From assembly GCA_905373295.1 (NCBI GenBank), contig CAJPSJ010000050.1:1-10300 (forward strand): 10,300 bases of DNA, given 5' to 3'. The translations under genes and the position numbers were made by a program. The notes beneath the pieces are model-generated. The model worked only from the letters and a program-made list of their open reading frames with translations. It did no database searches and had not been told where the DNA came from. This document shows, piece after piece, positions 1 through 5,827 of the stretch (position 1 is its first letter; each line of letters starts with the position of its first letter). This stretch comes from an uncultured Campylobacter sp. GTDB lineage: Bacteria > Campylobacterota > Campylobacteria > Campylobacterales > Campylobacteraceae.

Positions 1-45
1 CGCCGCGCTAAAATGAAATTTCAAATTTAGTGAGCAAAATTTCGC

Positions 46-2073
46 TTACTTCACCAGCCCCGCTTCCCTTAAAAAGCAGCTCGGCTCGTAGCTAACTTTT
101 CTGATCTTATCAAATTTCGCGTAGCTTAGCACCAGCTCGTCGCGCGCTCTAGTAACCGCCACGTAAAATAGCCGCCGCTCCTCCTCCAGGCTGCCGCCCA
201 TCGCTATTAGCTTGAGGTTCGGGAAGCGGTTTTGCGCCAGGTCGATAAGATAGACGCTGCAAAACTCAAGCCCCTTGCTTGCGTGCACGCTGAGCAGATT
301 TACCCCCTCGCCCTCGCTCATCTCCTTTGCGCCCAGAGTTATGAAATTATAAAAGCTCTGCGGATCCGCGTATTTGCCGGCGATCTGCTCTAAAATGCCG
401 CATTTATCGTAGATGTGCGTGGTCTCGTCCTTTTTGCGCTCGTCGTCTATCTTGCCGTTTTTTAGCGTCGCGCGCTTTGTCGCGATGAAATCCGCCACAA
501 GCGCGAAAAGGCGCGAGTTTTTGATCTGCGAGATTAGCGTAGCGGACCTTGCAGCTGAGCCGCTTTTTTTAAAAATTTTATAAATTTCGTGCAAAAATAC
601 TGCGCCGCCCTCGGTAATTTTGTTGTGTTTTAGCAACGGATGCGAGCGAAAAAACTCGTCAAATTCCAAAGCTTCAAAGCGCGATACGGAGCCGATAATA
701 TCGACATCGTCAAAAAGCCCGAGCTGGTAGTTTTTCCTCTTTTTTTCAAAAATTTTAACGCTCTCGTCGGGACGCAAAAGCCCTGCGTGGATGCTTCCGT
801 GTCCAAGCGCGATTAGCGCGTCGAAAAGTTCCTTGCTCAGCGCGCTGCCGACGCCTCTTGCGTATTCGCACGTGCTCATAAATGCCATCATATCTTTTGG
901 GTTTATTATCATCGCGAAGATGTCCGTAAAGGCCTTGATCTCGCGGCTTTCAAAAAAGCTCACGCCGCCTTTTCGCTTCGCGCCGATACCGAGCTCCTTA
1001 AGCGCGACCTCGACGCCGTCGGCGCTGGAATTATTGCGAAAAATCACGGCGATCTTTTCGCGCGGAGTGCCGCTTTGCGCGATCTGTGCGGCTACGTGAG
1101 CGTATTGCGCCGCCGTATCGTCGTAAACATGCAGCCTAGGCGCGCTAAATTTGCCCTCGCGGCCCACGATCAGCTTCTTTTCGTAAAGGCGCGGATTGTT
1201 CGCGATGACGCGATTTGCAAGCGCCAAAATCGCCGAGCTTGAGCGGTAGTTGATATTCAGCGCGTAAATTTTAGCGTCCGCAAAGCGCTTGCCGAAGCTG
1301 CCGATGATGTCGATGTTTGCGCCGTTGAAGGCGTAGATGCTCTGATCGAAATCGCCGACGCAAAAAAGGCTTTTAGTCGCGAAGGCATCGATGAGGCTTC
1401 CTTGCAGCGAGTTTGTGTCCTGATACTCGTCCACTAAAATTTCATCAAACCGCAGCGGCGCGCCCTTTCGCAGCTCATGGCGCATCTTTAGCAATACGTC
1501 GTTGAAATCGGCGTAGTTAAATTTCGCCTTTTCCTCTTCAAACTCGCGCAAAATGTCTGCGTAAATTTCGGCAAATTCCGCCTGATCCTCGTAGTTTTTG
1601 CTAAACCACATCGCAAAATCCGCGCTCATCTCTTTGTTTTGATACAGTGAGTACACGTCGTACAGATACGCCCCGCCGTAGGGGCGCGCGTCGCTTACGT
1701 GATAAAATTTGCGCCTTTCTACGAGGCTTTTTAGCAACGTCTTGAGCTCGGCGGGCTGCTTTAAGATCACGCCTTTGCCGAGCTCGCGAAGTAGGGCGTA
1801 GGATACGGCGTGGAAGGTGCCCGCGACGATTGCGGAGGTGATTTTTTTATCAAAATGCCGCTGCAGCCTCGCTATCATCTCGCTTGCGGCCTTGTTTGTA
1901 AAAGTAAGAAGCAAAATTTTTCTAGGGCTCGTGCCGAGATTTAGCAGATGAGCGATCCGCGCGACGATGGTGCTGGTTTTGCCCGTGCCTGCGCTTGCGA
2001 TTATTAGATTGTGCCCCGCAGGAGCGGTTGCTGCGGCGTATTGTTCGGTATTTAGCTTAGCTAGAGCGTCCAA
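46..2073 (-). CDS. UvrD/PcrA/Rep-family ATP-dependent DNA helicase (SF1A)
   Basis: This is a 3'-5' DNA helicase of superfamily 1A, a cytoplasmic enzyme that uses ATP to unwind DNA in repair and replication restart. All motifs are present in order (numbering from the TTG start, 675 aa): Q motif LNTEQ 7-11, Walker A ASAGTGKTST 26-35, Ia LLLTFTNKAASEM 54-66, Ib AGTFHA 84-89, Walker B DEYQDTN 215-221, III VGDFDQSIYAFNGA 239-252, IV INYRSS 274-279, V NLLSVHASKGLEF 592-604 and VI FYVAVTRARDELVLSY 636-651. Length fits the family (PcrA/UvrD about 680-720 aa); there is no RecB-type nuclease domain. An in-frame ATG at 2098-2100 would add nine residues. I prefer TTG at 2071-2073, because AAAGGA lies six bases upstream of it and the ATG lies inside the apparent -10 box. 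The gene diverges from pbpC. UvrD, PcrA and Rep cannot be told apart by eye, so no symbol is given. Confidence 0.95.
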   Translation of the reverse strand: MDALAKLNTEQYAAATAPAGHNLIIASAGTGKTSTIVARIAHLLNLGTSPRKILLLTFTNKAASEMIARLQRHFDKKITSAIVAGTFHAVSYALLRELGKGVILKQPAELKTLLKSLVERRKFYHVSDARPYGGAYLYDVYSLYQNKEMSADFAMWFSKNYEDQAEFAEIYADILREFEEEKAKFNYADFNDVLLKMRHELRKGAPLRFDEILVDEYQDTNSLQGSLIDAFATKSLFCVGDFDQSIYAFNGANIDIIGSFGKRFADAKIYALNINYRSSSAILALANRVIANNPRLYEKKLIVGREGKFSAPRLHVYDDTAAQYAHVAAQIAQSGTPREKIAVIFRNNSSADGVEVALKELGIGAKRKGGVSFFESREIKAFTDIFAMIINPKDMMAFMSTCEYARGVGSALSKELFDALIALGHGSIHAGLLRPDESVKIFEKKRKNYQLGLFDDVDIIGSVSRFEALEFDEFFRSHPLLKHNKITEGGAVFLHEIYKIFKKSGSAARSATLISQIKNSRLFALVADFIATKRATLKNGKIDDERKKDETTHIYDKCGILEQIAGKYADPQSFYNFITLGAKEMSEGEGVNLLSVHASKGLEFCSVYLIDLAQNRFPNLKLIAMGGSLEEERRLFYVAVTRARDELVLSYAKFDKIRKVSYEPSCFLREAGLVK

Positions 2074-2079
2074 GATTAT

Positions 2080-2085
2080 TCCTTT
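2080..2085 (-). promoter_or_regulatory. Ribosome binding site deciding a TTG start for the helicase
   Basis: On the minus strand AAAGGA runs from 2085 to 2080 and is followed after six bases (ATAATC) by TTG at 2073-2071, giving a protein starting M-D-A-L-A-K-L-N. This is ideal Shine-Dalgarno spacing. The ATG at 2100 has no purine-rich site before it. Confidence 0.75.
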
Positions 2086-2098
2086 GCAAAAAGGCGCC

Positions 2099-2104
2099 AT
2101 TATA
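2099..2104 (-). promoter_or_regulatory. -10 box of the helicase promoter
   Basis: TATAAT reads from 2104 to 2099 on the minus strand (context GCTATAATGG). A transcription start is expected near 2092, about 7 bases before the AAAGGA site. The leader would then be about 19-20 bases. No clear -35 box is seen, as is usual for the housekeeping sigma factor in Campylobacter. The last bases of the box overlap the upstream ATG. Confidence 0.6.
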
Positions 2105-2129
2105 GCTTAAAATCATTAAAATTCTTTGA

Positions 2130-2135
2130 TATAAT
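2130..2135 (+). promoter_or_regulatory. -10 box of the pbpC promoter, probable leaderless start
   Basis: TATAAT at 2130-2135 (context TTTGATATAATTG) is followed after six bases by the ATG of pbpC at 2142. The expected transcription start therefore falls on or next to the A of the start codon. No Shine-Dalgarno sequence lies between box and ATG. An in-frame TGA at 2127-2129 and the absence of any other start codon in between fix ATG 2142 as the most upstream possible start. Confidence 0.6.
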
Positions 2136-2141
2136 TGCGCG

Positions 2142-5100
2142 ATGAAATTTCTAAAATTTACGTTAAAAATCGCGCTATTTTGCGCATTTGCATTCGCTCT
2201 GTTTTTGATCCTAGACGCGCTTTATCCGCTAAATTTGGATATGCTAAACAAGCAAAAGAGTAGAATTTTATATGACCGAAACGGCGAAATTTTAAATATG
2301 CAGATCAGCGACGATCAAATTTGGCGCTTTTACGCGAGCGCAGACGAGATACCGCCGCGGCTGAAACAAAGCGCGATCTACTTTGAAGATCGCTATTTTT
2401 ACTACCATTTCGGCGTCAATCCAGCCTCGATCCTGCGCGCGGCTACGTATAATTTTACGCAAAATTTTACTAAAAAAAGCGGGGGCAACGTCGAGCGCGT
2501 CGGAGCCTCCACGATTACGATGCAGGTCGCGCGTATGATGCGCCCCAAACAGCGCAGCTACAAAAACAAAATCATCGAAATTTTTAACGCCTTTCAGCTT
2601 GAGTGGCACTTCAGTAAGGATGAAATTTTAGGAATGTATTTCAACCTCGCCCCATACGGCGGCAACATCGAGGGGGTCAAAACGGCGGCGTATTTTTACT
2701 TCAAAAAGGACCTGCGCGAGCTTAGCAACGCTCAAATCGCGCTTCTTAGCGTGATCCCGAAAAATCCGAACAAAAACCGCCTAGACCGCAGATCAAACAT
2801 CAACGCGCTTAAAAACCGCCTAATTTCGCAGCTGCGAGAGGGCGGCGTGATCTCGCAAAGCGAGTATGAGCGCGCCCTTGCGGAGCCATTTTCGCCAAGA
2901 CGCTATGCAGCGCCCAATTACGCGCCGCATTACGCGCTGTTAGCGTTTAGCAATTATAAAATGCAAAATTTTACCGTCAAAGATGACGTAAATTTTACTC
3001 AAAATTTAGATTCGGGCGGCGTGACGGCGGGGCAAGCAGGCTCGTCTGCGCACCGAACCGCGGCGGCAGAGTCAAATTTTTCGGATGCGGCGAGTGCCGA
3101 ATCAAATTTTACGGCTGCGGCGAATGTTAGGGCGAATTTATCAAGCGCCGTAAACGCGCAGGTGGGAGTGGATTTGAAAGAAATGAATCCCAAAGAGGCG
3201 GATTTTAAAACGGATGCTCCGAAGAGTTTAAATTTAGGCGGAACGAGCTTAAATTTAAACGAGCGCGAAGGCGTAGAATCACATACTGGCGCAAAACCGA
3301 ATGAACCGAAAAATGTAAAACCAAATGAACGAGAGGGCGCAAATTTGGATGAGAGGCAAGATTTAATTAATGCCGCCCGCCCGTCGCAAAATACTCAAAG
3401 TCTAAATTTAAATGAGCAACGAGGCGCGGCGCGTTTGCCGCAAAATCCGCAGGCAGATACAGATTCAGGTAAAGGGCAAACCGAGTATTCGCCGCAAAAT
3501 CCGAATGCGGATATAAATTTAAACAAGCAGCAGAACGCCTCCGGTGCCGCACATCCGCACCAAGAGCCGCAAAATTCGCAAAAGCTAAATTTAAACGATC
3601 GACAAGATAACGCACATTTGCCGCAAAATTCGCAGGCAGATACAAACTCTGGCGAGCGGTCGAGCGTAAATTTTGATCCGCAGACAAATTCCGCTTCGGA
3701 CACTATGGTGCAGGCGGATTTTGCTTCGTCGGACGCTAGTGCCCAGACAGATTCTACCTCGGACGCTAAAATGCAGACGGCTTCTGCTGCAAGCGCCGAA
3801 TCGCAGGCAAATTCCGCTCCCAACGCCAAGGTGTCGCAAAATTTCGCTTTAGCCGCCCAGGCGCAGATAAATTCCGATCTAAACGCCAAGACGCAGGAAA
3901 ATTCCGCAAACTCTAAAGCGGGCGCGCAGCCCAAGGAGCAAACTGCGCGAGCGCAGGAGCTTGCGCGCCTAAGCGAGGGTAAAATTTATTCGAGCTTGGA
4001 TCTGAAAACCCAGATCGCGCTTGAGGGCTTTTTGAAAAGTGAGATCCTCTCTCTGCGCGATAAGGGCGTTAGAAACGGCGCTGCGGTGCTGATCGACAAC
4101 AAAAGTATGAGCGTGATCGCCTACGTCGGCAGCCACGATTTTAGCGCTAATGAGGGGCAAAACGACGGCGTGCGCTCGCAAAAAAACGTAGGCTCGACGC
4201 TAAAGCCCTTCATCTACGCCAAGGCCCTGCAGCACGGGCTCATCACCCCTTCAAAAAAGCTGATCGACGCGCCGATAATCTTCGCGGGCTACGTACCGCG
4301 CAACTACAATCAGGGCTTTTTGGGCGCGGTGAGTGCGACCGACGCGCTAAGTCTTAGCCTAAATATCCCCGCGGTAAAGCTAAATTTAATGCTTGGTGAC
4401 GACGGGCTGTATGAGATGCTATCAAACGTACATCTGGCGGAGTTTAGCAAGGATTATTACGGCGCAGGTATCGCGCTGGGAAGCATTTCGATGAGCCTAA
4501 TGGATCTTGCTCGCCTTTACAGCGCGTTTGCAAACGGCGGCAAGCTGCGAAAGCTCGAAATAGCGGGCGCAAAGATCGGCGACGATGCTAAAATTTTAAC
4601 TCCGCAAAGCGCCTACATCGTAACGCAGATGTTAAAAAATGCACCGCGCTCCTACCTCGGCTCGGTGTGGCAAAACACCCTAAACGCGCCGCCGTTGATG
4701 TTTAAAACGGGCACGAGCGCCGATGCGCGCGATCTCTACACCGTCGCTCTGACGCCGAAATTTACTCTCGGCGTCTGGCTGGGAAATTTCGACGGCTCCA
4801 AGACTAGGGATCTTAGCGGCGGCGTGAGTGCGGCAAAAGTCGCGTTTAATATGTTTGCTTTCCTCGATAAATCGGGCATGCTGGGCGAGGCGGAGTTTGC
4901 GCGTCCCGCGGGCGTGAGCTTTCGGCGGGTATGCACCGACGCGTACCGCGAAAAGGAGTGCGCTCAAAGCGCCGAGGATCTTACGATCGATGGAGTTGAG
5001 CCCAACGAGGAGTGCGAAATTTACGGTACGAGCGAGCTTTTTTATCTGCTAAAACACGGCCTAGTCGATCCGCAAAAGGTACGCGCAGGAAGGTGTGCGG

Positions 5101-5780
5101 CTAAATTTGCCACCGTAAAGCCTGTGTTAAACGACATCAACGCCAAAACCTACGAGACCGGCGAGGACGGCACGCTGCGGCTAAAGGTGCAGTGCACGGC
5201 GGTTTTTGGCGAGCGCGTATATATCAGGCTAAACGGCGGTTCGCGGGAGTTTATAGTGCTAAATTCCACTGCGTTTACGGGGGAGAATTCCGCGGATTTG
5301 GACTACAAGCATTCTAGCACGGCGCAGCAAGATAATTTAAAGCAAAATTTTACAGAACAGAATTCTACAGCACAAAATTCTATGCGACAAAATTTAGCGT
5401 CGCAGAATTTAAAATCACAAAATCTTACGAAGCAAAATTCTGCGGGATGGAATTTTATAGCTAAAAATCCAGCCACACGGAATTTGGCGTCGCAAAATTC
5501 TATCTTGCAAAATTCTACAGAGCAGAATTCGGAGGCTCAAGATTTCACAGCGAAAAATTTCACAGATCAAAATTCCTCGCAGCAAAATTTCACGGCACGA
5601 GATTTCACCACGCAAAGCCTAGCGCCTGCAAATTCTAAAGTTAAAACGGGAGAATATTTTGCGCGCACTAACGGCGAGGCTTTTACGCTAAGTCTTGGAG
5701 CAGGGGATTTTGAGCTTGGCTGCTTGGATGAAAATGCAAATTTCGCTAAAGCAAATTTTAGAGTAAATGAAAGAAAATAA
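2142..5780 (+). CDS. pbpC: Penicillin-binding protein 1C, bifunctional transglycosylase/transpeptidase with two large repeat inserts
   Basis: This 1212-aa class A PBP polymerises and crosslinks peptidoglycan from the outer face of the inner membrane. Residues 7-27 form a signal anchor. The GT51 domain shows ED82-83 in FEDRYFYYHFG, GASTITMQ 121-128, RSYKNKIIEIFNAFQLE 138-154, LGMYFNLAPYGG 163-174 and ALLSVIPKNPN 200-210. The transpeptidase domain shows the SxxK box S685-T-L-K688 (GSTLKP), SLN 739-741 and KTGTS 855-859. A PBP1C-type C-terminal domain follows (about 990-1212). Residues 275-605 and 1057-1165 are low-complexity repeats absent from ordinary PBP1C; without them about 772 residues remain, near E. 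coli PBP1C (770). Catalytic residues are intact, so the enzyme is probably active. The alpha-2-macroglobulin gene follows after 47 bases, a known pairing. In C. jejuni the symbol pbpC has been used for a different PBP; here it means PBP1C. Confidence 0.93.
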   Translation: MKFLKFTLKIALFCAFAFALFLILDALYPLNLDMLNKQKSRILYDRNGEILNMQISDDQIWRFYASADEIPPRLKQSAIYFEDRYFYYHFGVNPASILRAATYNFTQNFTKKSGGNVERVGASTITMQVARMMRPKQRSYKNKIIEIFNAFQLEWHFSKDEILGMYFNLAPYGGNIEGVKTAAYFYFKKDLRELSNAQIALLSVIPKNPNKNRLDRRSNINALKNRLISQLREGGVISQSEYERALAEPFSPRRYAAPNYAPHYALLAFSNYKMQNFTVKDDVNFTQNLDSGGVTAGQAGSSAHRTAAAESNFSDAASAESNFTAAANVRANLSSAVNAQVGVDLKEMNPKEADFKTDAPKSLNLGGTSLNLNEREGVESHTGAKPNEPKNVKPNEREGANLDERQDLINAARPSQNTQSLNLNEQRGAARLPQNPQADTDSGKGQTEYSPQNPNADINLNKQQNASGAAHPHQEPQNSQKLNLNDRQDNAHLPQNSQADTNSGERSSVNFDPQTNSASDTMVQADFASSDASAQTDSTSDAKMQTASAASAESQANSAPNAKVSQNFALAAQAQINSDLNAKTQENSANSKAGAQPKEQTARAQELARLSEGKIYSSLDLKTQIALEGFLKSEILSLRDKGVRNGAAVLIDNKSMSVIAYVGSHDFSANEGQNDGVRSQKNVGSTLKPFIYAKALQHGLITPSKKLIDAPIIFAGYVPRNYNQGFLGAVSATDALSLSLNIPAVKLNLMLGDDGLYEMLSNVHLAEFSKDYYGAGIALGSISMSLMDLARLYSAFANGGKLRKLEIAGAKIGDDAKILTPQSAYIVTQMLKNAPRSYLGSVWQNTLNAPPLMFKTGTSADARDLYTVALTPKFTLGVWLGNFDGSKTRDLSGGVSAAKVAFNMFAFLDKSGMLGEAEFARPAGVSFRRVCTDAYREKECAQSAEDLTIDGVEPNEECEIYGTSELFYLLKHGLVDPQKVRAGRCAAKFATVKPVLNDINAKTYETGEDGTLRLKVQCTAVFGERVYIRLNGGSREFIVLNSTAFTGENSADLDYKHSSTAQQDNLKQNFTEQNSTAQNSMRQNLASQNLKSQNLTKQNSAGWNFIAKNPATRNLASQNSILQNSTEQNSEAQDFTAKNFTDQNSSQQNFTARDFTTQSLAPANSKVKTGEYFARTNGEAFTLSLGAGDFELGCLDENANFAKANFRVNERK
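3066..3155 (+). repeat. 30-bp tandem repeat, three units, inside pbpC insert 1
   Basis: Units at 3066-3095, 3096-3125 and 3126-3155 encode AESNFSDAAS, AESNFTAAAN and VRANLSSAVN (residues 309-338). The first two are close at DNA level, sharing TCAAATTTT and a GCGGCGA end; the third is degenerate. Confidence 0.8.
3396..3653 (+). repeat. 75-bp direct repeat, two copies 183 bp apart, in pbpC insert 1
   Basis: Copy A is 3396-3470 (residues 419-443, QSLNLNEQ...LPQNPQADTDSG). Copy B is 3579-3653 (residues 480-504, QKLNLNDR...LPQNSQADTNSG). Both are 25 residues without gaps. The stretch between them holds partial copies of the same words (PQNPNADINLN and PQNSQ), which suggests a diverged 61-residue duplication. 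Confidence 0.75.
3672..3911 (+). repeat. 30-bp degenerate tandem repeat, about eight units, in pbpC insert 1
   Basis: Residues 511-590 fall into ten-residue rows: DASAQTDSTS, DAKMQTASAA, SAESQANSAP, NAKVSQNFAL, AAQAQINSDL, NAKTQENSAN and two earlier, slightly shifted ones. The DNA consensus is approximately RACGCYAARRYGCAG followed by RYAAATTCCGCT. The units are diverged, so this is an old array. Confidence 0.75.
5343..5621 (+). repeat. 15-bp tandem repeat encoding Q-N-x-x-x pentads, 18 units plus a partial one, in pbpC insert 2
   Basis: From 5343 the sequence divides without gaps into eighteen 15-mers of the type cAAAATTCTACAGAG, then nine further bases. The residues are QNFTE, QNSTA, QNSMR, QNLAS, QNLKS, QNLTK, QNSAG, WNFIA, KNPAT, RNLAS, QNSIL, QNSTE, QNSEA, QDFTA, KNFTD, QNSSQ, QNFTA, RDFTT, QSL (1068-1160). 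N or D at the second position and F, L or S at the third recall pentapeptide-repeat proteins. However, the first position is Q/K/R where that family has a small residue. The array splits the C-terminal PBP1C domain. Confidence 0.9.
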
Positions 5781-5794
5781 AAGGTTAATTTGTA

Positions 5795-5800
5795 TATAAT
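5795..5800 (+). promoter_or_regulatory. -10 box of a promoter for the alpha-2-macroglobulin gene
   Basis: TATAAT at 5795-5800 is preceded by TG at 5791-5792 (context TTTGTATATAATTTCG). It lies in the 47-base gap after the pbpC stop at 5778-5780. Transcription would start near 5807, giving a leader of about 20 bases. The gene could also be read through from pbpC, as no terminator hairpin is seen between them. Confidence 0.6.
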
Positions 5801-5816
5801 TTCGTAAAATTTTTGC

Positions 5817-5822
5817 AAAGGA
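5817..5822 (+). promoter_or_regulatory. Ribosome binding site of the alpha-2-macroglobulin gene
   Basis: AAAGGA at 5817-5822 lies five bases before ATG 5828. The surrounding 15-mer TTTTTGCAAAGGAAT (5810-5824) is identical to the leader of the helicase gene (minus strand 2092-2078). Confidence 0.8.
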
Positions 5823-5827
5823 ATTTT

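Larger units (their letters stand above)
2964..3956 (+). repeat. Low-complexity repeat-rich insert 1 in pbpC, interdomain linker
   Basis: This block codes for residues 275-605, between the GT51 and transpeptidase domains. It is dominated by N, Q, S, A, D, T and E, with few large hydrophobics and no predicted fold visible by eye. It is built from several repeat families (10-residue, 25-residue and shorter words). The 13-mer gccgcaaaatYcg occurs at 3437, 3491, 3566 and 3620, and taaatttaaa occurs at 3250, 3403, 3514 and 3586. The frame is kept throughout. It is probably a long disordered periplasmic linker. Confidence 0.85.

Noticed and set aside
1..30. Nine open codons ending in TAG at 28-30 on the plus strand, as the tail of a convergent gene
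   Set aside because: Far too short to support; all that can be said is that nothing contradicts a convergent gene ending there.
29..50. Inverted repeat AGTGAGC/GCTTACT overlapping the helicase stop codon, as a terminator
   Set aside because: Seven pairs with one G-T wobble (a mismatch on the helicase strand) and no T run afterwards on either strand; not a convincing intrinsic terminator.
791..1099. 102-residue plus-strand frame inside the helicase gene
   Set aside because: Shadow of the helicase coding sequence, with no ribosome site and an S/A/I-rich composition typical of antisense frames.
3395..3934. 179-residue open frame antisense to pbpC insert 1, with other antisense frames at 3367-3687 and 3591-3839
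   Set aside because: It lies in low-complexity repeat DNA, where stop codons are scarce on the other strand. It has no ribosome site and no recognisable motif, and the sense strand encodes an intact PBP1C.
5415..5615. 66-residue antisense frame across the 15-bp array, with regular R/I/L pentads
   Set aside because: Its regularity is simply the reverse of the 15-bp repeat; no start signal or family resemblance.
2964..5636. CRISPR array or mobile element as the source of the repeats in pbpC
   Set aside because: The units are contiguous 15- or 30-bp coding repeats with no spacers, and there are no terminal inverted repeats or transposase. The reading frame is intact throughout.
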